Shown here: in pieces, positions 29,301-36,038 of the stretch
Numbering within the stretch: position 1 is the first letter of the stretch
Layout of the letters: every line of letters starts with the position of its first letter
Assembly (NCBI GenBank): GCA_902763615.1
Contig: CACWSX010000028.1
Coordinates: 1-64,000, forward strand
Origin: an uncultured Prevotellaceae bacterium
GTDB taxonomy: Bacteria > Bacteroidota > Bacteroidia > Bacteroidales > Bacteroidaceae
Direction of reading: 5' to 3'
Length of the DNA: 64,000 bases
The notes under the pieces: generated by a model
What the model was told of the DNA's origin: nothing
Databases searched by the model: none
The model's input: the letters and a program-made list of their open reading frames with translations, nothing else
Position numbers and translations under genes: made by a program

Positions 29301-30167
29301 GACGTGGTGCTCGACGGTCACAGCCACTCAGCCATCGAACAGAGCGAGGTGCCCAACCTTGACGGTCGCATGGTTCCTGTTTCGCAGACGGGTACGCAGT
29401 TCCAGAATATCGGTAAGTTGCTCATCACCCCCGACGGCAAATGCACCACAGGTCTTATCCCCATTAAAGACGCTATCTACCAGCAACCGCGTATCAAGGC
29501 TGTGACCGACAGTATCAATGCCCTGATGAAGCAGGTGACTGAACGTGAAATCTGTCGCAGCGATTTCGATCTGAGCATCTACGAGGCCGACGGCAAGACG
29601 CGTCGTGTACGTATGGCCGAGACGAACATTGGCGACCTTGTGGCTGATGCTTTCCGCACTGTGATGAAGACCGACATCGGATTGCAGAACGGAGGCGGCA
29701 TTCGCAATTCCATCGCCAAGGGTTCCATCACTTATGGCCGTGTGCTCAATGCACTGCCCTTCGGCAATCTTCTGATCTCGCTGGAGGCTACAGGCCAGCA
29801 GATAGTTGACATGCTCCAGAAATGCGCTACATACGATGTCGAGGACGGGAGTTTCCCACAGGTGTCCGGACTGCAGTTCAAGATTCATCAGACCGCCAAT
29901 GGTCGTAGTGTGAGCGATGTGGCCGTGCTTGATGCGGCATCGGGTCAGTACCAGCCCATCGATCTTTCGCGTCGCTATTCCATTGCCACCACCGAGTATA
30001 CCGTCAAGGGTGGGTTCTACGACACATTGAAGTCCTGTCGCGTGCTGACTGCCACCTCGCAGAACTATTGTGACTGCCTGGCTGACTTTCTTCGTACCTT
30101 CAGCGGTGGCAAACTGCCCGAGATCTATGCCAAGCCGCAGAATCGCATCATATTGGTCAAAGAATAA
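26310..30167 (+). CDS. GH9-family glycosidase fused to a 5'-nucleotidase
   Basis: 1285 aa in one uninterrupted frame with a signal peptide (residues 1-27). Residues about 170-290 resemble the Ig-like CelD_N domain (VHVNIIGYVPSEE). Residues about 300-785 resemble a divergent GH9 (alpha/alpha)6 barrel: SDAFDWD at 380-386 stands where GH9 has DAGD, followed by IRESGNGIPDLIDEARNEVDFFL. A catalytic acid is not obvious; Glu769 in WVNGE is a candidate. From residue 798 a complete UshA/5'-nucleotidase follows: YENDVHC (metal Asp803, His805), GDYLQGG, GNHEFDYG at 867, a DGHSHS motif near 1003, and a C-terminal substrate domain with NGGGIRN at 1127-1133. The product is probably periplasmic or surface-exposed. 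Confidence 0.82.
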   Translation: MNYMAQKFLKTVVLVVVVMMSVPTEATKVLGLHVIDKNYLMLHFRDGEVHYRDDGTGPSAYLGHSFSEGDDTLLVFGERLKADRAQQTALWRISSSDDKGFGIVRPQHVWRKSKPMNTDHTLTSELDHWLFLQLPKSMKQGCTYTVTIPKGIGTDETSISVCFDIWNTRSEAVHVNIIGYVPSEETHAADLYQWLGDGGQRDYKAFEGRKVFLYDVDRQLKQDVGTVKFWKPAAASEQEAGKKALIGTDVWNIDFRGSVPGRYRLVVEDVGCSMDFNISPNVYFEPYRYSVRGYYYMRLGEPKDPEHVWPIPRQPQFIPDEDPKDLIVYKTDLTPWSPEWRALRTDVWDEPHFKKPEASIFWKHRLPGNPINTVVRGGHSDAFDWDRHLAHVSNIYDMLLPYILSGGRLVDDNLGIRESGNGIPDLIDEARNEVDFFLSIRDGEAYSQGVTNPSSDWTVMYQAGCTTMAAWANAANCAMLGEAFRLQHNDSLQQYYTTEAIKAFRFAEKQENQQLDDMQDVGSIQMRGRDFRQLAAAFLYNLTGEQQWEDIFAGESMIKTPQSPLFSKGRQGFFGIGVTNQFGARDVPFCQLWAAAAYLTCPHQRHHATLYDNLRSSINAQAESYNISHMAERPSRRSANDSRWQVSQNLQLVMMAHYMADNDARKHELEHVMFTEAGWAMGRNPGNIVEMTGLGERHITDCYTTGRNDGAPECHPGQTPFNGTETWSPGHNGGDAQVILKYCYPAWADGGWPRQESYFNQRYFWVNGEFTPRETMRGKMALLGYLNAIAQQQKSIVVLYENDVHCAIDGYARLAGMREALASGDSLAVALVSCGDYLQGGVAGSISKGQYIVDILRHMNYDAIGLGNHEFDYGVPRMNELLSQVKAPVVCANFFEAGSPIPFYAPYIIRQYGGRRVAFVGVVTSEAMRAEAYSFYDENGHLLYDLKPMDVARIVQQAVDEARGEGADIVVLISHLGEEPIPNHLNSHDVVTRTRGIDVVLDGHSHSAIEQSEVPNLDGRMVPVSQTGTQFQNIGKLLITPDGKCTTGLIPIKDAIYQQPRIKAVTDSINALMKQVTEREICRSDFDLSIYEADGKTRRVRMAETNIGDLVADAFRTVMKTDIGLQNGGGIRNSIAKGSITYGRVLNALPFGNLLISLEATGQQIVDMLQKCATYDVEDGSFPQVSGLQFKIHQTANGRSVSDVAVLDAASGQYQPIDLSRRYSIATTEYTVKGGFYDTLKSCRVLTATSQNYCDCLADFLRTFSGGKLPEIYAKPQNRIILVKE

Positions 30168-30263
30168 AATTATTTCAAAGAACACAGAAAGACTCCGTTT
30201 TTGGCTTTGCCTAGGAAACACGTGCCTTGTAAGGATGTAAGGTTTTGGTGTCTAAGATATGTC

Positions 30264-30830
30264 TTAGTTTTGTAGTTTTGGCCGATTAGGACGGTCGCCC
30301 TTTTGCCTGTCTTTATTAGGGTTGTTGGGGCGTCTGGCATTTGGCCTGCCGCCACCATTCCGCTTGTTTCGCTGGTTCATGGAGCCACGCTTGGCGAGAC
30401 GGTTCATGGCCTGTTTCTCCAGATCATAGACACGCTGAATTTGTTTGGCCGATAGGAAAGTGTTGTATTTTTTGTAATACTCCTGACGAAGGGATAGTAC
30501 CTTTTGACTGTGGTCAAACTGCTCCTTGATGGCCTTTTCTGCATCAGCGTCTGTCATCTCCGATCTGTTCTGTCGCATCCCTTTCTTGTGTGGACGAAGT
30601 GCCCAAACTTCCTTTTGATAGGCACAATAGGTCTCTATGAATTTCTGACTGGTGGCATCATCGAGCGCGAGTTGGCGGGAGATATGCTTGGCTTGCATCT
30701 CTGCCATCTGTTCGCGGCTTACCCGCTGTCTCTTTGTTGGTGTTTGTACATTTTTTTCTTGTGCAATTACTGCTACGCTGAAAGCCACCATCATGACGGT
30801 GGTCAGCATGATTCTAAATACTTTCTTCAT
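30264..30830 (-). CDS. Periplasmic Spy/CpxP-like helical protein
   Basis: A 188-aa exported protein with a signal peptide to VAVIAQ. The core is charged and helical (MAEMQAKHISRQLALDDATSQKFIETYCAYQKEVW, LRQEYYKKYNTFLSAKQIQRVYDLE), like Spy/LTXXQ-type periplasmic chaperones or metal sensors. The C-terminus is a very basic, disordered Arg/Asn/Pro/Lys/Gly tail. It lies 4 nt after an anti-sigma-like gene and downstream of an ECF sigma gene, so it is a likely target or modulator of that system. Confidence 0.72.
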   Translation of the reverse strand: MKKVFRIMLTTVMMVAFSVAVIAQEKNVQTPTKRQRVSREQMAEMQAKHISRQLALDDATSQKFIETYCAYQKEVWALRPHKKGMRQNRSEMTDADAEKAIKEQFDHSQKVLSLRQEYYKKYNTFLSAKQIQRVYDLEKQAMNRLAKRGSMNQRNKRNGGGRPNARRPNNPNKDRQKGDRPNRPKLQN

Positions 30831-30834
30831 TGTC

Positions 30835-31179
30835 TTAATAGTTTAAGTCGTTTTCTAATAACAGTTCTTCTTGATATACCTCGAGCAGATAATCCTGATC
30901 GTCGGTGCTGAGATTGTTGAATGCCAGTTCCACGTTGGCAAAGTCGTCGGTAGTGGTGTCTTGCGGCAACACTTTCTTGACAACGAGGAACAGGGCGATG
31001 CATGCTGCAATGGCGATGGCTGCGCGGATGGCCATGCGTATCGCAGTGGCCTTTTTCTTCTGGGCGGGCTGAGCCTTTACCTCGTTCATCATGTTTTCCT
31101 CGAGTTTGTCGAAGAATCCGTCGGGCACGGTATAGGGCATCTGCTTACCGATTTTGCTGAAATCATAGTTCTGTTCCAT
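30835..31179 (-). CDS. Anti-sigma-factor-like membrane protein
   Basis: 114 aa. The N-terminal cytoplasmic part (YTVPDGFFDKLEENMMNEV) is the typical start of short Bacteroidota proteins that pair with ECF sigma factors. One membrane segment follows at about residues 52-68 (RAAIAIAACIALFLVVKKVL). The periplasmic tail is short and acidic (DDFANVELAFNNLSTDDQDYLLEVYQEELL). Position directly after the sigma gene (3 nt) supports an anti-sigma role. No zinc-binding ZAS motif is seen. Confidence 0.68.
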   Translation of the reverse strand: MEQNYDFSKIGKQMPYTVPDGFFDKLEENMMNEVKAQPAQKKKATAIRMAIRAAIAIAACIALFLVVKKVLPQDTTTDDFANVELAFNNLSTDDQDYLLEVYQEELLLENDLNY

Positions 31180-31182
31180 ACG

Positions 31183-31725
31183 CTATGTGTCGTTTGAGTT
31201 CATATATTTGATAATTTTCTCTTTTGCAAAGTGGAAGTTCGCCTTGACGGTTGCTTCCGTTGAGCCAGTAACCTCTGCTATCTCCTTGTACGACAGGTCG
31301 TCATAGTAGCGAAGGTTGAATGCCAGTTGCTGTTTGGCAGGCAGTGCGGTGATGGCTTTCTGCAGTTTGACGGCCTCTGTATTGCCGTAGTCGAAATAGT
31401 CGTCGGCCTTCATCGTGAGTGCTGCCAGAGGCATCTCATCGAGCGACAGCGTCGCCTTTTCTTGATTTTTTCCTAACAGACGAAGTGCTTCGTTGGTGGC
31501 GATGCGGAATATCCAGGCTTTAAACGATCCCTCGCCGCTGTATTGACTGAAGGAGCGGAAGATGCGGAGGAATGTGTCCTGTGTCGCGTCTTGTGCATCA
31601 TCATGGCTCACCACCAGTCGGCGGATGTGCCAATAGATTGGCTCCTTGTATTTTGCCATTAGCATTCGGAAGCCCTTTTCTGCGTTCTCCTTGATCGATA
31701 GGATGATGTGATTATCGTCTGTCAT
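31183..31725 (-). CDS. ECF-type RNA polymerase sigma factor
   Basis: 180 aa. Region 2: FRMLMAKYKEPIYWHIRRLVVSHDDAQDATQDTFLRIFRSFSQY, with the DA-DxTQDTF pattern that contacts core polymerase and the -10 element. Region 4: LQKAITALPAKQQLAFNLRYYDDLSYKEIAEVTGSTEATVKANFHFAKEKI, the helix-turn-helix for the -35 element. It heads a three-gene unit with the membrane anti-sigma-like protein and the Spy-like protein, an envelope-stress arrangement. No consensus primary promoter is seen upstream, so it may be autoregulated. Confidence 0.9.
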   Translation of the reverse strand: MTDDNHIILSIKENAEKGFRMLMAKYKEPIYWHIRRLVVSHDDAQDATQDTFLRIFRSFSQYSGEGSFKAWIFRIATNEALRLLGKNQEKATLSLDEMPLAALTMKADDYFDYGNTEAVKLQKAITALPAKQQLAFNLRYYDDLSYKEIAEVTGSTEATVKANFHFAKEKIIKYMNSNDT

Positions 31726-31810
31726 CTGATAATATGACCTTTTTAAAACGAAAAAGTAAAATAATCAGGGCAAAGAAATGCCCAATTTGGGCAAAAAGTG
31801 GTTGATTTTC

Positions 31811-31841
31811 TTTGTTTTGCGCCCGTTTTTTCGTAATTTTG
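31811..31841 (+). promoter_or_regulatory. Bacteroidales-type promoter for map-tsaD-pncC
   Basis: TTTG (31811-31814), 19 nt, TAATTTTG (31834-31841), 30 nt before the map start codon. Confidence 0.75.
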
Positions 31842-31871
31842 CACCCGCTTATAAATATAATAAGGTAGAAA

Positions 31872-32756
31872 ATGGCTTTCAGAAATCAAAAAAGGCGCTG
31901 GCACTGCCTGTCTGGTGTGCCTCCTACGGAGATGGACAAGACCATCATGTTCTGGGAGAACAAGGGTAAGGAAGTGCCGACACGCGACTTGATAAAGACA
32001 CCGGAACAAATAGAGGGCATCCGAAGGGCAGGTGTCGTGAATACTGGCGTGCTTGACGAAGTGGCCAAGCATATCTGTGCCGGTATGTCGACGTTGGAGA
32101 TTGATCAGATTTGCAGGAGATACTGTGAGGAGCATCATGCCATACCAGCCTGCTTGAACTATGGTGGTGACGAGGATACGCAGCCGTTCCCGATGTCGGT
32201 GTGTACCTCAATCAACGAGGTGGTGTGTCATGGTGTGCCCAAAGCGGAGGATGTGCTCGAGGAGGGCGATATTATTAATGTGGACTTCACCACGATTCTC
32301 GATGGTTATTACGCTGATGCCAGTCGTATGTTCATCATCGGGAAGACCACACCCGAGAAGGAACAATTGGTGCGTGTGGCTAAGGAGTGCCTGGAAATCG
32401 GAATGGAGGCCGCCAAACCCTATTCTTTTGTAGGCGATATCGGCCATGCGATAGAGAAGCACTGCAAGAAATACCATTACGGTGTGGTGAGAGACCTGGC
32501 CGGTCATGGGGTGGGCTGTGCGTTTCATGAAGAGCCTGATGTGAACCATTATGGTCATCGCGGAACGGGTATGCTGCTCGTGCCAGGGATGGTGTTTACC
32601 ATTGAGCCTATGATCAATATGGGCACCTATGAGGTATTTATCGATGCTGATGATCCCTACGGATGGGAGGTCATCTCGGCCGATGAGCAGCCGAGCGCAC
32701 AGTGGGAGCATACGTTGCTGATGACCGATCATGGTGTTGAAATTCTAACGTATTAA
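31872..32756 (+). CDS. map: Type I methionyl aminopeptidase
   Basis: 294 aa. It removes the N-terminal Met from nascent proteins. Metal ligands are in VDFTTILDGYYADASRMF (two Asp), GHGVGCAFHEEP (His), FTIEPMI (Glu) and QWEHTLL (Glu). The first 45 residues form an extension (KRRWHCLSGVPPTEMDKTI, then VPTRDLIKTPEQIEGIRRAG) seen in a subgroup without the SEC-C zinc motif. I accept ATG 31872 for that reason; 31932 and 31947 are alternatives. The stop overlaps the tsaD start by one base. Confidence 0.9.
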   Translation: MAFRNQKRRWHCLSGVPPTEMDKTIMFWENKGKEVPTRDLIKTPEQIEGIRRAGVVNTGVLDEVAKHICAGMSTLEIDQICRRYCEEHHAIPACLNYGGDEDTQPFPMSVCTSINEVVCHGVPKAEDVLEEGDIINVDFTTILDGYYADASRMFIIGKTTPEKEQLVRVAKECLEIGMEAAKPYSFVGDIGHAIEKHCKKYHYGVVRDLAGHGVGCAFHEEPDVNHYGHRGTGMLLVPGMVFTIEPMINMGTYEVFIDADDPYGWEVISADEQPSAQWEHTLLMTDHGVEILTY

Positions 32757-33784
32757 TGAATAAGGATATATATATATTAGGTATAGAGTCGAGTTGTGAC
32801 GATACGTCGGCAGCAGTGCTGAAGAATGGTGTGCTGTTGTCGAACGTGACAGCATCGCAGTCGGTGCATGAGGCCTATGGTGGTGTGGTGCCCGAACTGG
32901 CCTCCAGGGCGCATCAGCAGAATGTAGTTCCTGTTGTGGATCAGGCTATTAAGCGTGCAGGCATCGTCAAGGAACAATTGACGGCCATTGCATTTACTAG
33001 AGGTCCCGGATTGATGGGGTCGTTGCTGGTGGGTGTGAGTTTCGCCAAAGGATTCGCCAGGAGTCTGGGGATTCCGATGATTGATGTGAACCATCTGCAG
33101 GGACATGTGATGGCGCATTTTATCCGTGACGATGAAGCAGATTCGCATCAACCGCCATTGCCGTTCCTTTGTCTTCTGGTGAGTGGTGGTAATTCGCAGA
33201 TTGTGAAGGTGAATGCCTATAACGATATGGAGGTATTGGGCCAGACCATTGATGATGCTGCCGGTGAGGCCATCGATAAATGTTCGAAGGTGATGGGCTT
33301 GGGCTATCCTGGAGGACCGATTATTGATCGCTTGGCGCGACAGGGTAATCCTAAGGCATTTCATTTCGCAGAACCCAATATTCCCAATCTCGACTATAGT
33401 TTCTCAGGTCTGAAGACCTCGTTCTTGTATTCGCTACAGAAATGGGTGGCCGAAGATCCGGACTTCATCGAGAAGAACAAGGAGGATATCGCGGCTTCAC
33501 TGGAATGGACGATTGTGGATATCCTGATGAAGAAGTTGAAGAAAGCCGTGAAGCAGACAGGTATCAAGCATGTGGCTGTGGCTGGCGGTGTGAGTGCCAA
33601 CAACGGTTTGCGCAACGCATTTTATGATGCTGAGAAACGATATGGTTGGACGATCTACATACCCAAATTCAGTTATACGACTGATAATGCGGCCATGATT
33701 GGTATCGTGGGATATTACAAATATCAGGATGGGGAGTTTTGTGGTATTGATGCTCCTGCATTCTCTAAAGTGACATTTAAATAA
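32756..33784 (+). CDS. tsaD: tRNA N6-threonylcarbamoyladenosine transferase TsaD
   Basis: 342 aa. It transfers threonylcarbamoyl to A37 of ANN-decoding tRNAs, with TsaB and TsaE. ASKHA fold: LGIESSCDDTSAAV, GLMGSLLVGVSFAKGFA, NHLQGHVMAHF (iron-binding HxxxH), LLVSGGNSQIV, GYPGGPIIDRLA and VAGGVSANNGLR. Full length. It probably forms one transcript with map and pncC. Confidence 0.95.
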   Translation: MNKDIYILGIESSCDDTSAAVLKNGVLLSNVTASQSVHEAYGGVVPELASRAHQQNVVPVVDQAIKRAGIVKEQLTAIAFTRGPGLMGSLLVGVSFAKGFARSLGIPMIDVNHLQGHVMAHFIRDDEADSHQPPLPFLCLLVSGGNSQIVKVNAYNDMEVLGQTIDDAAGEAIDKCSKVMGLGYPGGPIIDRLARQGNPKAFHFAEPNIPNLDYSFSGLKTSFLYSLQKWVAEDPDFIEKNKEDIAASLEWTIVDILMKKLKKAVKQTGIKHVAVAGGVSANNGLRNAFYDAEKRYGWTIYIPKFSYTTDNAAMIGIVGYYKYQDGEFCGIDAPAFSKVTFK

Positions 33785-33794
33785 TAACAATATG

Positions 33795-34304
33795 ATGGAT
33801 TTTGAATCGAAGGTGATTAGCAGGGAAGTGAGCGAACTGCTTTGGGATATGGAGAAGACGGTAGGAACCGCAGAGAGTTGTACTGGTGGACGCATTGCCG
33901 AGGCTATTATGTCTGTACCGGGCGCATCAAAGTATTTCAAGGGTGGTGTCATCTCCTACGTGAATGAAATCAAGGAGTCGCTGTTAGGCGTCGACCCGCA
34001 GGTCCTGGAAGAACAGACTGCCGTTTGTGAGGAAGTGGCAAAAGAGATGGTATTTGGCGCTTGCAAGATCCTGAATACTGATTATGCGATTTCTGCAACG
34101 GGCATAGCAGGCCCCACAGGAGGCTCAAAGGATATTCCTGTTGGCACAATCTGGCTGGCTTGTGGTAATGCAGAAAGGGTAGTGACTGTCAAAGTAGAGG
34201 AAGATCACGGACGCGACATAAATCTGGCCATTGCCACCAATCGCGCCATGCAGCTTTTTTTGGACTATCTTAAGGGTGAGACAGTTGCAGAGGTGAATGA
34301 ATAA
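33795..34304 (+). CDS. pncC: CinA-family nicotinamide-nucleotide amidohydrolase
   Basis: 169 aa, the stand-alone C-terminal CinA domain that deamidates nicotinamide mononucleotide in NAD recycling. Conserved: TVGTAESCTGGRIAEAIMSVPGASKYFKGGVISYVNEIK, then DYAISATGIAGPTGGSKDIPVGTIWLA. ATG 33795 (MDFES) follows another ATG at 33792; either is possible. It is the third gene of the map-tsaD-pncC unit. Confidence 0.9.
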   Translation: MDFESKVISREVSELLWDMEKTVGTAESCTGGRIAEAIMSVPGASKYFKGGVISYVNEIKESLLGVDPQVLEEQTAVCEEVAKEMVFGACKILNTDYAISATGIAGPTGGSKDIPVGTIWLACGNAERVVTVKVEEDHGRDINLAIATNRAMQLFLDYLKGETVAEVNE

Positions 34305-34428
34305 GTTAAAAAATCATAATTGTTGGTCAAAACCGGTTTTCGGCTTTTCTTGTTTCAAAGAAAATTAGTACCTTTGCACCCTGTTTGGAATAAGTAGTAA
34401 AAAAGAACAAGTAAAAAAGTAGATAGAA

Positions 34429-34692
34429 ATGTCTAAAGTTTGTCAAATTACAGGAAAGAAGGCACAGATAGGTTGTAATGTGTCTCACTCAAAGCACCAC
34501 ACGAAGAGAAGCTTTGACGTCAACCTGTTCAGCAAGAAATTCTACTATGTAGAAGAGAACTGCTGGATTCAGTTGAAGATCAGCGCCGCTGGCCTTCGCA
34601 TGATTAACAAGGTAGGTCTTGACGCTGCATTGAAGCAGGCTGTTGCCAAAGGATATGTAGACTGGAAAGACATTAAAGTGATAGGAGACTAA
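34429..34692 (+). CDS. rpmB: 50S ribosomal protein L28
   Basis: 87 aa. [33 protein letters not shown] is a clear bL28 start; the C-terminal [15 protein letters not shown] also fits. A TACCTTTG -7 box lies at 34369-34376. It is followed by rpmG after 5 nt. Confidence 0.97.
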   Translation: MSKVCQITGKKAQIGCNVSHSKHHTKRSFDVNLFSKKFYYVEENCWIQLKISAAGLRMINKVGLDAALKQAVAKGYVDWKDIKVIGD

Positions 34693-34697
34693 CGACG

Positions 34698-34889
34698 ATG
34701 GCAAACAAGAAAGCAAAAGGTAATCGCGTCCAGGTTATTCTGGAGTGCACCGAGATGAAGAACAGTGGTCTGCCCGGCACAAGCCGTTATATCACGGTGA
34801 AGAACCGTAAGAATACGGCTGAGCGTCTTGAGCTGATGAAGTATAACCCAATCCTGAAGAAGATGACTCTTCACAAGGAAATTAAATAA
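34698..34889 (+). CDS. rpmG: 50S ribosomal protein L33
   Basis: 63 aa. [44 protein letters not shown] is typical of the bL33 form in Bacteroidota. The usual zinc CxxC pairs are absent (Cys appears once in LECTE), as in zinc-free C-minus L33. It lies between rpmB and the short DUF4295 gene. Confidence 0.97.
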   Translation: MANKKAKGNRVQVILECTEMKNSGLPGTSRYITVKNRKNTAERLELMKYNPILKKMTLHKEIK

Positions 34890-34902
34890 GCAAGACTGAA
34901 GT

Positions 34903-34995
34903 ATGGCAAAGAAAACCGTTGCTACCCTCCATGAAGGTTCAAAGGATGGTCGCGCTTACACAAAGGTAATCAAGATGGTTTTGATTTTTAGATAA
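34903..34995 (+). CDS. Shortened DUF4295 (probable ribosomal protein bL38) gene
   Basis: 30 codons. It starts MAKKTVATLHEGSKDGRAYT and goes on KVIKMV, an exact fit to the first half of DUF4295, the small Bacteroidota protein always encoded after rpmG and, as I recall, identified as ribosomal protein bL38. Relatives are about 50 aa and continue with a KSPKTGAY-type segment. Here the frame ends after KMVLIFR, and the operon terminator begins 6 nt later. Either the C-terminal about 20 residues were lost by deletion or the sequence has an error. Confidence 0.75.
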   Translation: MAKKTVATLHEGSKDGRAYTKVIKMVLIFR

Positions 34996-35000
34996 AAAAG

Positions 35001-35034
35001 AGAGGTTGCAAAGTAATTTGCGACCTCTTTTTTT
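35001..35034 (+). terminator. Terminator of the rpmB-rpmG operon
   Basis: AGAGGTTGCAAA (35001-35012) pairs with TTTGCGACCTCT (35017-35028), one G-U pair, loop GTAA, then T residues. The T-run also supplies the -33 TTTG of the ftsY promoter. Confidence 0.88.
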
Positions 35035-35062
35035 GTTTTCTCATCTTTTTTTGTTAATTTTG
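35032..35062 (+). promoter_or_regulatory. ftsY promoter
   Basis: TTTG (35032-35035), 19 nt, TAATTTTG (35055-35062), 19 nt before the ftsY ATG. It overlaps the end of the upstream terminator. Confidence 0.72.
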
Positions 35063-35081
35063 CGCTGTAAATTAGTAGTAT

Positions 35082-36038
35082 ATGGGTATTTTTGGTTTTT
35101 TCAATAAAGAAAAGAAAGAAACTTTAGACAAGGGTCTTGAGAAAACGAAATCGAGCGTGTTTGATAAATTGGCCCGTGCCGTCGCAGGTAAGTCTAAAGT
35201 AGACGATGATGTACTGGACAATCTGGAAGAGGTCCTGATTACCAGTGATGTGGGTGTGGATACCACGCTGAAGATTATTGAGCGTATCGAAGAACGCGTT
35301 GCTCGTGACAAATACGTCTCTACATCTGAACTGAATTCCATCCTTAAGGATGAGATTGCAGCTCTATTGGCAGAAAATAATGCTGAGGATAATGATAACT
35401 GGGATTTGCCCGGCGACCATAAGCCCTATGTAATTTTGGTTGTTGGTGTGAATGGCGTGGGCAAGACCACGACGATAGGCAAGTTGGCCTGGCAGTTTAA
35501 GCAGGCTGGCAAAAAAGTCTATCTGGGTGCTGCCGACACCTTCCGCGCAGCTGCTGTGGAACAGCTCTGTATTTGGGGTGAACGGGTAGGAGTGCCTGTC
35601 GTTAAGCAACAGATGGGCAGTGATCCTGCCAGTGTGGCGTTTGACACAATTTCCAGTGCCAAAGCCAATGGTGCAGATGTCGTATTAATCGATACCGCAG
35701 GCCGTCTGCATAACAAGGTAGGCTTGATGAATGAGCTGAAGAAAATCAAGGATGTGATGAAAAAGGTAATGCCAGAGGCTCCCGATGAGGTAATGCTTGT
35801 TCTGGATGGCTCAACAGGTCAGAATGCTTTTGAACAGGCCAAACAATTCTCAGCAGTAACTCAAATTACCTCACTGGCCATTACGAAACTCGACGGCACA
35901 GCGAAAGGGGGAGTCGTAATCGGCATCAGTGATCAGCTGAAGGTGCCAGTTAAATATATAGGTCTGGGTGAGGGTATGCAGGACCTCCAACTTTTTAACA
36001 AGCGACAGTTTGTAGACTCTTTGTTTGACAATGCATGA
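35082..36038 (+). CDS. ftsY: Signal recognition particle receptor FtsY
   Basis: 318 aa. This SRP GTPase docks ribosome-SRP complexes at the inner membrane. N domain (residues about 20-100), then the G domain: GVNGVGKTTTIGKLA (G1), AADTFRAAAVEQL (insertion box), DTAGRLHNK (G3), TKLDGTAKGG (G4 and closing loop). The acidic A domain is nearly absent, as in most Bacteroidota FtsY. The stop overlaps the rimO start by 4 nt. Confidence 0.95.
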   Translation: MGIFGFFNKEKKETLDKGLEKTKSSVFDKLARAVAGKSKVDDDVLDNLEEVLITSDVGVDTTLKIIERIEERVARDKYVSTSELNSILKDEIAALLAENNAEDNDNWDLPGDHKPYVILVVGVNGVGKTTTIGKLAWQFKQAGKKVYLGAADTFRAAAVEQLCIWGERVGVPVVKQQMGSDPASVAFDTISSAKANGADVVLIDTAGRLHNKVGLMNELKKIKDVMKKVMPEAPDEVMLVLDGSTGQNAFEQAKQFSAVTQITSLAITKLDGTAKGGVVIGISDQLKVPVKYIGLGEGMQDLQLFNKRQFVDSLFDNA

